From: Streptomyces cellostaticus
GTDB lineage: Bacteria > Actinomycetota > Actinomycetes > Streptomycetales > Streptomycetaceae
Assembly: GCF_001513965.1 (NCBI RefSeq)
Contig: NZ_KQ948056.1
Location: 1 to 48,067 of the forward strand
Direction of reading: 5' to 3'
Length of the DNA stretch: 48,067 bases
This document shows, piece by piece, positions 41,006 to 48,067 of this stretch (within the stretch, counting starts at the first letter, position 1; every line of letters begins with the position of its first letter). The notes beneath the pieces were generated by a model. The model was not told the origin of the DNA. It ran no database searches and was given only the letters and a program-made list of their open reading frames with translations. Made by a program: the position numbers and the translations under genes.

Positions 41006-42457
41006 ATGTCCACCTCGGCACCCGCCAAGGTCCCCACGCCCGAGAAGCCGGGCGGCGCGCCTGCCTACGGCGCCCTCGACCGATACTTCAAGATCTCCGA
41101 GCGCGGCAGCAGCCTGGCCCGCGAGATCCGCGGCGGTTTCGCCACCTTCTTCGCGATGGCGTACATCATCGTGCTGAACCCGATCATCCTCAGCAGCGCG
41201 AAGGACATGTACGGGCACCACCTGGACAACGGCCAGCTGGTCACGGCCACCGCTCTGACGGCGGCGTTCGCCACGCTCCTGATGGGCGTCATCGGCAACG
41301 TGCCGATCGCGCTCGCCGCCGGTCTCGGTGTGAACTCGGTCGTCGCGCTCCAGCTGGCGCCCCGCATGTCCTGGCCGGACGCCATGGGCATGGTCGTACT
41401 GGCCGGTTTCGTGGTCATGCTGCTGGTCGCCACGGGGCTGCGCGAGCGCGTGATGAACGCGGTGCCGTTCGGTCTGCGCAAGGCGATCTCCATCGGCATC
41501 GGCCTGTTCATCATGCTGATCGGCCTGGTCGACTCCGGTTTCGTCACCCGTATCCCGGACGCCGCCCAGACCACCGTCCCGCTCCAGCTCGGCGCGAACG
41601 GTCACCTCGACGGCTGGCCGGTGCTGATCTTCATCCTGGGCGCGCTGCTCACCTTCGCGCTGATCGTCCGCAAGGTGCCGGGCGCGATCCTGATCTCCAT
41701 CGTCGGGATGACCGTCCTCGCGCTGGTCATCAACTCGGTCGCCACGGTCACCAACTGGGGTCTGACCGTCCCGAAGTGGCCGGGCAACCCGGTCGCCACC
41801 CCCGACTTCGGCCTGATCGGCCAGGTCAGCCTGTTCGGCGGCTTCTCCAAGGTCGGCGTGCTGACCGGGATCCTCTTCGTCTTCACCGTCCTGCTGTCGT
41901 GCTTCTTCGACGCGATGGGCACGATCATGGGCGTCGGCGACGAGGCCAAGCTGACCGACGCCCAGGGCTACATGCCGGGCATCAACAGGGTCCTCTTCGT
42001 CGACGGCCTCGCGGTCGCGGCGGGCGGCGCCAGCTCCTCCTCGGCCACCACCGCGTTCGTGGAGTCCACGGCGGGTGTCGGCGAGGGTGCGCGCACGGGT
42101 TTCGCGAACGTCGTCACGGGCTCCCTCTTCGCGGTGGCCCTCTTCCTCACGCCGGTCGCCACGATGGTCCCGTCCCAGGCGGCCACGCCGGCCCTGGTCG
42201 CGGTGGGCTTCCTGATCCTTTCGAACTCCGTGAAGGAGATCGGCTGGGCGGACTACACCATCGCGATCCCGGCCTTCGTGACCATGCTGATGATGCCGTT
42301 CACGTACTCGATCACCAACGGTATCGGCATGGGCTTCATCACCTTCGTGGTGCTGCGCCTGGCCGCCGGGCGGGCCCGCGACATCCCGGTCCCGATGTAC
42401 GTCGTCTCGGCGGTCTTCGCCTTCTACTACCTGATGCCGGCCCTGGGTCTCACGTGA
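41006..42457 (+). CDS. NCS2-family (AzgA-like) purine permease
   Basis: 483 aa, about 12-14 TM segments. Family landmarks: GGFATFFAMAYIIVLNPIIL, AAGLGVNSVVALQL, SCFFDAMGTIMGVGDEA and GGASSSSATTAFVESTAGVG, the last two forming the substrate site of guanine/hypoxanthine/adenine transporters. Start ATG; no obvious co-transcribed gene. The stop codon lies in a perfect 16-bp palindrome. Confidence 0.93.
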   Translation: MSTSAPAKVPTPEKPGGAPAYGALDRYFKISERGSSLAREIRGGFATFFAMAYIIVLNPIILSSAKDMYGHHLDNGQLVTATALTAAFATLLMGVIGNVPIALAAGLGVNSVVALQLAPRMSWPDAMGMVVLAGFVVMLLVATGLRERVMNAVPFGLRKAISIGIGLFIMLIGLVDSGFVTRIPDAAQTTVPLQLGANGHLDGWPVLIFILGALLTFALIVRKVPGAILISIVGMTVLALVINSVATVTNWGLTVPKWPGNPVATPDFGLIGQVSLFGGFSKVGVLTGILFVFTVLLSCFFDAMGTIMGVGDEAKLTDAQGYMPGINRVLFVDGLAVAAGGASSSSATTAFVESTAGVGEGARTGFANVVTGSLFAVALFLTPVATMVPSQAATPALVAVGFLILSNSVKEIGWADYTIAIPAFVTMLMMPFTYSITNGIGMGFITFVVLRLAAGRARDIPVPMYVVSAVFAFYYLMPALGLT

Positions 42458-42461
42458 GACC
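42446..42461. repeat. Perfect palindrome and direct repeat at the permease stop
   Basis: GGTCTCACGTGAGACC is a perfect 16-bp palindrome including the TGA. GTGAGACCTC repeats at 42454 and 42466 and reaches the stop of the convergent RHH gene. Confidence 0.6.
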
Positions 42462-42473
42462 TCGGGTGAGACC

Positions 42474-42656
42474 TCAGTTGACCCCGTAGAACTTTTCCGT
42501 CTCCTCGACGGCGGCCTGGAACCGCTGGTCGAAGTCGTCCCGAATGAGCGTGCGGACCACATAGTCCTGCACGCTCATTCCTCTTTTCGCCGCATGGAGC
42601 CGGAGCCTTTCGAGCAGCTCCCCGTCTATGCGCAGGCTGAACACGCTGGTCTCCAT
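42474..42656 (-). CDS. Ribbon-helix-helix DNA-binding protein
   Basis: 60 aa from ATG at 42656. METSVFSLRIDGELLERLRL with HAAKRGMSVQDYVVRTLIRD is a CopG/Arc-like beta strand plus two helices; the tail is acidic. No adjacent toxin gene is seen. The palindrome 52 bp upstream suggests autoregulation. Confidence 0.8.
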   Translation of the reverse strand: METSVFSLRIDGELLERLRLHAAKRGMSVQDYVVRTLIRDDFDQRFQAAVEETEKFYGVN

Positions 42657-42708
42657 GGCACGAGGGTCGCCGTACCTATCCGGCCAGCGCGTCACGTTCC
42701 GCGTATGG

Positions 42709-42726
42709 ATCACCCATATGAGTGAT
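42709..42726. promoter_or_regulatory. 18-bp palindromic site upstream of the RHH gene
   Basis: ATCACCCATATGAGTGAT is palindromic except for one mismatched pair. RHH dimers bind such paired half-sites; the position suggests an autoregulatory operator. Confidence 0.55.
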
Positions 42727-42810
42727 ATCCGGGTTCAGTGGCCAGGGTCACGGGCATGCGGGCGCATTTCCGGTGGTCCTTAGCGAGAGTAATGAGTTAT
42801 TCTAAAGAAC

Positions 42811-43248
42811 ATGCCGGACCTTACCCATGGCGACGACGCTGCCGCCGTGAACGCCCTCCGCTCCGCCGTGATGCGGCTGTCCCGTCGGCTCAAGCACCAG
42901 CGGGTCGACGAGTCGCTGAGCCCGACCGAGATGTCGGTGCTCGGCACCCTCTCCCGCTGCGGCCAGGCCACACCGGGTGAGCTGGCCCGCAAGGAGCACG
43001 TCCAGCCGCCGTCGATGACCCGCATCGTGGCGCTGCTCGAAGCCAAGGGCCTGGTCCGTCTGGATCCGCACCCCGAGGACCGGCGCCAGAAGGTCGTCAC
43101 CAGGACCGAGCAGGCCGAGGCGATGCTCGAGGAGAGCCGCCGCAAGCGCAACGCGTTCCTGGCCGGCCTGGTCGACGGCCTGGACGAGGACGAGTGGGCC
43201 AAACTGCGCGCCGCCGCCCCCGTGCTGGAGAAGCTCGCACATCTGTAA
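42811..43248 (+). CDS. MarR-family regulator
   Basis: 145 aa winged-helix regulator (SPTEMSVLGTLSRCGQATPG, ELARKEHVQPPSMTRIVALL, wing HPEDRRQKVV). TATTCT lies 7 bases before the ATG with no Shine-Dalgarno, so it may be leaderless. It is 28 bp before the MFS gene; together they form a standard MarR-MFS efflux cassette controlled by a ligand. Confidence 0.92.
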   Translation: MPDLTHGDDAAAVNALRSAVMRLSRRLKHQRVDESLSPTEMSVLGTLSRCGQATPGELARKEHVQPPSMTRIVALLEAKGLVRLDPHPEDRRQKVVTRTEQAEAMLEESRRKRNAFLAGLVDGLDEDEWAKLRAAAPVLEKLAHL

Positions 43249-43276
43249 GGCATACATCGCAAGGAGGCGAACCCTT

Positions 43277-44620
43277 TTGAGTACGGGATCCGGAGCAGCT
43301 TCCGCCCCCGCACCGATACCTACTACCCCCAGCTCCCGTAGATCCTCGATGTTCAGCTCGCTGAAGATCCGGAACTACCGTCTGTTCTTCATGGGCCAGG
43401 TCGTCTCCAACACCGGCACCTGGATGCAGCGCATCGCCCAGGACTGGCTGGTGCTCAGCCTCACCGGTTCCTCCGCGGCCGTCGGCATCACGACGGCCCT
43501 GCAGTTCCTGCCGATGCTGCTGTTCGGCCTCTACGGCGGCGTCCTGGTCGACCGCCTCCCCAAGCGCCCCACGCTGCTCGTCACCCAGACCTCCATGGCC
43601 GTCACGGGCCTCGCGCTCGCCGCGCTGACCCTCACCGGCCACGTCCAGGTCTGGCATGTCTACGTCGCCGCCTTCGCCGTCGGCCTCGCCACGGTGGTCG
43701 ACAACCCGGCCCGGCAGTCCTTCGTCTCCGAGATGGTCGGCCCCGACCAGCTGCAGAACGCGGTCAGCCTGAACTCGGCGAACTTCCAGTCCGCCCGCCT
43801 GGTCGGCCCCGCCGTCGCCGGCCTCATGATCACGGGCGTGGGCACCGGCTGGGCGTTCCTCTTCAACGGCCTGTCCTTCGTCGCCCCGATCGCGGGCCTG
43901 CTGCTGATGCGCGCCCGTGAGCTGCACGTGGTCGAGCGCGCGCCGAGAGGGAAGGGCCAGCTGCGCGAGGGCCTGCGCTACGTCGCCGGCCGCCCGGAGC
44001 TGATCTGGCCCATCGTGCTCGTCGGCTTCATCGGCACGTTCGGCTTCAACTTCCCGGTGTGGCTGTCGGCCTACGCCGACGACATCTTCCACGCCGGCGC
44101 CGGCGCCTACAGCCTGTTCAACACGCTGATGGCCGTCGGCTCCCTCAGTGGCGCCCTGCTCGCCGCCCGGCGCGGCACGGCCCGTCTGCGCGTCCTGATC
44201 GCCGCCGCGGTGGCCTTCGGCACGCTGGAGATCGTGGCCGCGCTCGCGCCGTCGTACTGGCTGTTCGCGCTGCTCATGGTCCCCATCGGGATCTTCGGCC
44301 TGACGGTCAACGTCACCGCGAACACCGCCGTGCAGATGGCCACCGACCCGGCCATGCGCGGCCGGGTGATGGCCCTGTTCATGATGGTGTTCATGGGCGG
44401 TACGCCGCTGGGCGCCCCGGTCGTCGGCTGGATCACCGACACCTACGGCCCCCGCGTCGGCTTCGCCCTCGGCGGCATCGTCTCCGCCGCCGCGGCCGCC
44501 ACCATCGGCCTGGTCCTCACCCGCATCGGCGGCCTGCGCCTGTCAGTGGGCTGGCACCACGGCCACCCGCAGCTACGGTTCGTCCCCCGCGAGCGGGAGC
44601 AGCTGGCCACGGCGGCTTGA
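43277..44620 (+). CDS. MFS exporter, EntS-like
   Basis: 447 aa. TTG start with AAGGAGG nine bases ahead. Twelve TM regions; loop motif GGVLVDRLPKRPTLL after helix 2 and NPARQSFVSEMV near helix 5, both typical of the EntS/MFS_3 group exporting small molecules. Cotranscribed with the MarR gene. Substrate unknown. Confidence 0.9.
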   Translation: MSTGSGAASAPAPIPTTPSSRRSSMFSSLKIRNYRLFFMGQVVSNTGTWMQRIAQDWLVLSLTGSSAAVGITTALQFLPMLLFGLYGGVLVDRLPKRPTLLVTQTSMAVTGLALAALTLTGHVQVWHVYVAAFAVGLATVVDNPARQSFVSEMVGPDQLQNAVSLNSANFQSARLVGPAVAGLMITGVGTGWAFLFNGLSFVAPIAGLLLMRARELHVVERAPRGKGQLREGLRYVAGRPELIWPIVLVGFIGTFGFNFPVWLSAYADDIFHAGAGAYSLFNTLMAVGSLSGALLAARRGTARLRVLIAAAVAFGTLEIVAALAPSYWLFALLMVPIGIFGLTVNVTANTAVQMATDPAMRGRVMALFMMVFMGGTPLGAPVVGWITDTYGPRVGFALGGIVSAAAAATIGLVLTRIGGLRLSVGWHHGHPQLRFVPREREQLATAA

Positions 44621-44641
44621 GACAGCAGGGGCCCGGGGGGG

Positions 44642-45190
44642 CTAAAGCACCCTCCGGGCCAGCACCTGACCCGGCCACGCGTCGTTGCCGGGCACGCTGG
44701 CGGTGAAGGACTCGGTCGGGATGAAGCCGTTGCGCTCGTAGAAGGCGACGAGCTTGCGGTCGTCGCCCGCGTAGCAGTAGACGCGCAGGAGCGAGATCCC
44801 GGCCCGGCGGGTTTCCTCGGCCGCGTGGGCGAGGAGGGCGGCGCCGGCGCCGTGGCCCTTGAAGCGGCGGTCCGAGGCGAGGATGTGGATGAACCGCTCG
44901 GGCTCGTCGGCGGGCTCCAGACACTGGTCGGGGGCGTCGGTAAGGGTGAGGGTGGCGGCCGGGACGCCGTCGTACTCGGCGATGTACGGGCTGCCCTCGG
45001 TGACGTACTTGGTGATCATGGCCACCGCCCTCGGGTTCTCCGACCAGGGGGCGGTGCCCCACTGCCGGGTGCGCCCCTGCGCCACGAGCCACTCCACGGC
45101 ACTGTCGAACATGCCGAGTATCGCGGGGATGTCGTCAGGCCTGCCTTCTCGGATGCTGATCTTCCCGTTCTTCTCCATGCTGTCGATCAT
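44642..45190 (-). CDS. GNAT acetyltransferase
   Basis: 182 aa. Start ATG at 45190 or 45178. GNAT motif A-like region RRFKGHGAGAALLAHAAEET with RVYCYAGDDRKLVAFYERNG for motif B. Small molecule substrate unknown. Twenty-one bases from the MFS stop (convergent), divergent from thpR. Confidence 0.88.
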   Translation of the reverse strand: MIDSMEKNGKISIREGRPDDIPAILGMFDSAVEWLVAQGRTRQWGTAPWSENPRAVAMITKYVTEGSPYIAEYDGVPAATLTLTDAPDQCLEPADEPERFIHILASDRRFKGHGAGAALLAHAAEETRRAGISLLRVYCYAGDDRKLVAFYERNGFIPTESFTASVPGNDAWPGQVLARRVL

Positions 45191-45275
45191 TCCCGGGCGG
45201 ACGTGCTGGTTCAGCGGCTTTTCGCCATCATGCGTGCGGCTGGCCCGGTGATCCCTTCCCTGGAAAGGTGACGGT

Positions 45276-45848
45276 ATGAGACTCTTCGCCGCCGTGCTGC
45301 CCCCGGAGGGCGTCATCCACGAACTCGCCGCCGAGATCGCGAAGCTGAAGAGGCTGCCCGGTGCGGAGGGGCTGCGCTGGACCCACCGCCCCGGCTGGCA
45401 CTTCACGCTTGCCTTCTACGGAGAGGTCGGCGACGAACGCGTACCGGACCTGTCGGACCGGCTGGCGCACGCAGCCCAGCGCACCGCGCCCTTCCCCCTC
45501 GCCCTCTTCGGCGGCGGACAGTTCGGGCACGGGCGGGCCCTGTGGGCGGGCGCCTCCGGCGATGTGGAGACCCTCCGCCTGCTGGCCGACCGGGCGGAGG
45601 CGGCGGCGCGGAAGGCCGGGGTGCCGATGGGAGAGCACCGCCGCTACAAGGCCCACCTGACGGTGGCGCGCAGCCGGGACTCGGTGGACGTGCGGCCGTA
45701 CGTCGAGGCCCTGCGCGCCTTCGAGAGCAAGCCGTGGACGGTGGACGAGCTGGTCCTGGTGCGCAGCAACCTGCCGAAGTCCGGGGTACCCGGCGAGCAG
45801 CCCCGGTACGAGGCGGTCGCCCGCTGGGCTCTCGGCGGGGCCGGTTAG
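45276..45848 (+). CDS. thpR: RNA 2',3'-cyclic phosphodiesterase
   Basis: 190 aa, 2H phosphoesterase. The two catalytic HxTx motifs are HFTL (42-45) and HLTV (127-130). RLFAAVLPPEG is the typical start. Acts on cyclic phosphate RNA ends or similar small substrates. ATG at 45276. Confidence 0.93.
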   Translation: MRLFAAVLPPEGVIHELAAEIAKLKRLPGAEGLRWTHRPGWHFTLAFYGEVGDERVPDLSDRLAHAAQRTAPFPLALFGGGQFGHGRALWAGASGDVETLRLLADRAEAAARKAGVPMGEHRRYKAHLTVARSRDSVDVRPYVEALRAFESKPWTVDELVLVRSNLPKSGVPGEQPRYEAVARWALGGAG

Positions 45849-45857
45849 GCTCGATAC

Positions 45858-45944
45858 GTGGACCCGAAAACCCGGAACCGGATCATGGCCGGTGTGCTTG
45901 TGCTGATGTTCGTGGTGGTTGCCGTGTCGGCGGCGCTCAGGTAG
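45858..45944 (+). CDS. 28-aa single-TM peptide
   Basis: GTG start nine bases after thpR; begins VDPKTRNRIM, then a hydrophobic helix VLVLMFVVVAVSAAL, stop TAG. A short positively charged N-terminus and one TM helix with strong G/C third-position use make it credible. Function unknown; probably cotranscribed with thpR. Confidence 0.65.
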   Translation: MDPKTRNRIMAGVLVLMFVVVAVSAALR

Positions 45945-45948
45945 TTCC

Positions 45949-46014
45949 CCGGCAGGGGGGGCGCGCCCGCGCGGCGGAGCCGCATGTCGCATGCAGCCCC
46001 GCCGCCCCTGCCGG
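45949..46014. terminator. Bidirectional terminator
   Basis: CCGGCAGGGG (45949-45958) and CCCCTGCCGG (46005-46014) pair over a G/C-rich core holding GCGGC-GGA-GCCGC. It lies between the convergent 28-aa gene and the aldo/keto reductase. Confidence 0.65.
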
Positions 46015-46024
46015 TTTCCCGGTG

Positions 46025-47017
46025 CTACCAGGCGAAGGCCTCCGGGGACGGGCCCGGGCCCGGGAAGATCTCGTCCAGCCCGGACAGCAGCTCCTCGCTC
46101 AGCTCCAGCTCAACAGCCCGCAGGGCGGACGCCAGCTGCTCGGCGGTACGCGGGCCGACGATCGGACCGGTCACGCCGGGCCGGGTGAGCAGCCAGGCCA
46201 GCGCGGCCTCGCCGGGCTCCACACCGTGCTTGTCGAGCAGATCCTCGTACGACTGGATCTGCGCGCGGATAGTGGAGTTGGCGAGCGAGTCGGCGGCCCG
46301 GCCGGAGGCCCTGCGCCCGCCCTGCGCCTCCTTCTTGATCACGCCGCCGAGCAGTCCGCCGTGCAGCGGCGACCACGGAATGACCCCGAGGCCGTACTCC
46401 TGCGCGGCCGGGATGACCTCCATCTCGGCACGGCGCTCGGCCAGGTTGTACAGGCACTGTTCGCTGACGAGCCCGATGGTGCCGCCGCGGCGGGTGGCGA
46501 CCTCGTTGGCCTGGGCGATCTTGTAACCCGGGAAGTTGGAGGAGCCGACGTAGAGGATCTTGCCCTGCTGGACCAGTACGTCGATCGCCTGCCAGATCTC
46601 CTCGAAGGGAGTGTTCCGGTCGATGTGGTGGAACTGGTAGACGTCGATGTAGTCGGTCTGCAGCCGCTTCAGGCTGGCGTCCACGGCCCGCCGGATGTTG
46701 AGGGCGGAGAGCTTGTCGTGGTTGGGCCAGGGGGTGTCGCCGTCCGCCATGTTGCCGTACACCTTGGTGGCGAGGACGACCTTGTCGCGCCGGTCGCCGC
46801 CCTTGGCGAACCAGTTGCCGATGATGGACTCGGTCCGCCCCTTGTTCTCACCCCACCCGTACACATTGGCGGTGTCGAAGAAGTTGATGCCCGCGCCCAG
46901 CGCCGCGTCCATGATCGCGTGACTGTCGGCTTCGTCGGTCTGCGGGCCGAAGTTCATGGTGCCGAGGACGAGTCGGCTGACCTTGAGTCCCGTGCGTCCA
47001 AGCTGCGTGTACTTCAT
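46025..47017 (-). CDS. Aldo/keto reductase
   Basis: 330 aa, NADPH-dependent TIM barrel. Catalytic tetrad region: NFFDTANVYGWGENKGRTES abridged (Asp and Tyr), Lys in VLATKVYGN, His in DVYQFHHID. NADP-binding end IVGPRTAEQLASAL. ATG at 47017 (AGGTGA ahead), a GTG two codons earlier is possible. Resembles YajO/general stress AKRs; substrate unknown. Confidence 0.92.
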   Translation of the reverse strand: MKYTQLGRTGLKVSRLVLGTMNFGPQTDEADSHAIMDAALGAGINFFDTANVYGWGENKGRTESIIGNWFAKGGDRRDKVVLATKVYGNMADGDTPWPNHDKLSALNIRRAVDASLKRLQTDYIDVYQFHHIDRNTPFEEIWQAIDVLVQQGKILYVGSSNFPGYKIAQANEVATRRGGTIGLVSEQCLYNLAERRAEMEVIPAAQEYGLGVIPWSPLHGGLLGGVIKKEAQGGRRASGRAADSLANSTIRAQIQSYEDLLDKHGVEPGEAALAWLLTRPGVTGPIVGPRTAEQLASALRAVELELSEELLSGLDEIFPGPGPSPEAFAW

Positions 47018-47047
47018 GGTCACCTAGCCAACGGCTTGGAGTGCGCT

Positions 47048-47218
47048 CTATGCAAGCGACGCGAGGAAGGCCGTCCAGGTGGTGGGGGTGACTTTCAGGG
47101 TGGGGGCCGGGGCCTTCGAGTCGCGGATGTGGATGGTGGTGGGGGTGGGGGCCACCTCCAGGCATTCGCCCTCGCCGTCGCTGTAGCTGCTCTTGCTCCA
47201 GTGGAGGTCCGTGGTCAT
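47048..47218 (-). CDS. DUF397 protein
   Basis: 56 aa, single DUF397 block (LHWSKSSYSDGEGECLEVA, IHIRDSK, WTAFLAS). Overlaps the XRE gene by ATGA. Compare the duplicated form at 31919-32158. Confidence 0.9.
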   Translation of the reverse strand: MTTDLHWSKSSYSDGEGECLEVAPTPTTIHIRDSKAPAPTLKVTPTTWTAFLASLA

Positions 47219-48024
47219 AGCTCCCGTGCCACCTTTTCGATCAGCGTCGCGGAATCCTCGGGGGTGAGGGCCTGCGCTTGGAGAATGCCATATTTGCTGA
47301 ACAGGTTACCCACGTCCGGCTGTTCGCTCACGAAGTAGCCGCCTTTGTGGCCTTCGACGTATGCGAGCCGGTGTCGATCGGCGGTCTCCAGAAGGCTCAT
47401 GCGGCCGGCGAGCCCGGCGTGGTCCTGCCGGTCGTGCGGCATGACCTGAACCTCGACGTGCCGGAGCTCGCCGATCGCGAGGATGTGGTGCAGTTGCTCC
47501 TTGAGCGTGTCCTTGCCGCCCAACGGGCGTGTGAGGACGCTCTCTTCGAGTACGTAGCTGACCGTGGGCGCAGGCTTCCGCGTGTAGAGCTGCTGCCGTT
47601 CCTGACGGGATGCGACCCGCTTCTCGATCTCCTCGTCGTCCAAGGTCGGGCAGCGATTGGAGCTGAAGACCGCCCGTGAGTATGCCTCTGTCTGGAGCGA
47701 GCCTGGAATCAGATTGGTCTGGTACACGTGCAGCGCTGCGGCCTTCTTCTCCTCCACCAGGTAGTCCTCGGTCCACGGCGGAAGCCCGTCCTTCTTGAAC
47801 TCTGTTTCCGCCACAACGAGCAGTGCACCTTGTGCACCCAGCACCTGGTCAGCGATCTCGACAAACTGGCCCCTCGGAGACCGCTCGCCTCGCTCCACCA
47901 TCGCCACCTGCGACTTGGAGTAGCCGACGTGATTGCCCAGGCCTTCCTGCGTCATCCCGGCACGCTCGCGGTGGAACCGCAGCAACACACCGAAGACCTT
48001 CGATCCGCGATCACCAGGACGCAC
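47215..48024 (-). CDS. XRE-family regulator with DUF5753
   Basis: 269 aa. GTG at 48024 follows GGGGAGG. HTH about residues 10-52 (LLRFHRERAGMTQEGLGNHV, GYSKSQVAMVERGER), DUF5753 from about 90 (LIPGSLQTEAYSRAVFSSNR, PTVSYVLEESVLTRPLGG, VQVMPHDRQDHAG, ALTPEDSATLIEKV). A second WhiJ-like module; its possible ATP-binding partner, if any, would be beyond the window edge. Confidence 0.9.
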   Translation of the reverse strand: MRPGDRGSKVFGVLLRFHRERAGMTQEGLGNHVGYSKSQVAMVERGERSPRGQFVEIADQVLGAQGALLVVAETEFKKDGLPPWTEDYLVEEKKAAALHVYQTNLIPGSLQTEAYSRAVFSSNRCPTLDDEEIEKRVASRQERQQLYTRKPAPTVSYVLEESVLTRPLGGKDTLKEQLHHILAIGELRHVEVQVMPHDRQDHAGLAGRMSLLETADRHRLAYVEGHKGGYFVSEQPDVGNLFSKYGILQAQALTPEDSATLIEKVAREL

Positions 48025-48067
48025 ACCGACCTCCCCAACTGCACATCCCCGCACCAACGTTGCCTAA

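Noticed and set aside
1..48067. CRISPR arrays, insertion sequences, phage genes, secondary-metabolite core enzymes
   Set aside because: No regularly spaced identical repeats with unique spacers, transposase or integrase motifs, or PKS/NRPS domains were found.

Overview
The window is high-GC actinobacterial DNA that looks like a Streptomyces core-chromosome segment. Coding frames carry almost only G or C at third positions, and GTG and TTG starts are common. The gene set is typical of the genus: futalosine menaquinone genes, WhiJ-like XRE/DUF5753 + DUF397 modules, HelR, an actinobacterial XPB, and DUF4031, DUF3027, DUF2771 and DUF2530 proteins. From memory, S. coelicolor mqnD and mqnB are SCO4326/SCO4327, so the segment is probably syntenic with the SCO43xx region. 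Most of it reads as ordinary housekeeping and accessory DNA; the interest lies mainly in regulatory sites, repeats and small modules.

Layout. 1-5.8 kb: the 3' part of a secreted RCC1-repeat/DUF11 protein, an Old Yellow Enzyme, a type-B carboxylesterase, a small Cys-rich protein and a methyltransferase. 5.8-9.3 kb: a leftward murR-murQ-murP cluster (RpiR regulator, N-acetylmuramic acid 6-phosphate etherase, PTS EIIBC) with an apparently leaderless promoter overlapped by an operator-like dyad. 9.3-13.3 kb: two small proteins, an MDMPI-like/GNAT fusion, an HD phosphohydrolase, an MDMPI-family protein, and cutC with a DasR-type dre-like site just upstream. 13.3-16.6 kb: HelR (RNA polymerase recycling helicase), a 60-aa protein followed by coding-like DNA after its stop, and a secreted SH3-like protein. 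16.6-21 kb: XPB helicase and its WYL-ended partner. 21-23.9 kb: a membrane protein, a six-copy degenerate 40-bp tandem repeat, a HAD hydrolase, a small membrane protein and a cold-shock protein. 23.9-27.4 kb: mqnD, mqnB, a DUF2771 lipoprotein and an MFS protein. 27.7-32.7 kb: DUF3027, Uma2 endonuclease with a truncated DUF6247-like remnant, an HTH protein with a structured leader, a WhiJ-type module (ATP-binding protein / XRE-DUF5753 / DUF397) and MepB. 32.9-38 kb: a 1042-aa sacsin-like GHKL ATPase and two tandem paralogous secreted proteins sharing a precise promoter motif. 38-45 kb: CtpE-like P-type ATPase, DUF2530, NCS2 purine permease, a ribbon-helix-helix protein with a palindromic site upstream, a MarR-MFS pair and a GNAT. 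45-48 kb: ThpR, a 28-aa membrane peptide, an aldo/keto reductase and a second DUF397 / XRE-DUF5753 pair at the edge.

How they work together. murR, murQ and murP form a MurNAc uptake and recycling unit, and the dre-like site before cutC suggests a link to aminosugar control a few kilobases away. mqnB and mqnD overlap and catalyse steps of one menaquinone pathway. The MarR-MFS pair and the WhiJ-like triad are standard regulatory cassettes. No rRNA, tRNA, CRISPR array, intact insertion sequence or prophage was seen. All functional assignments are by family recognition from the translated sequence; no database search was run.
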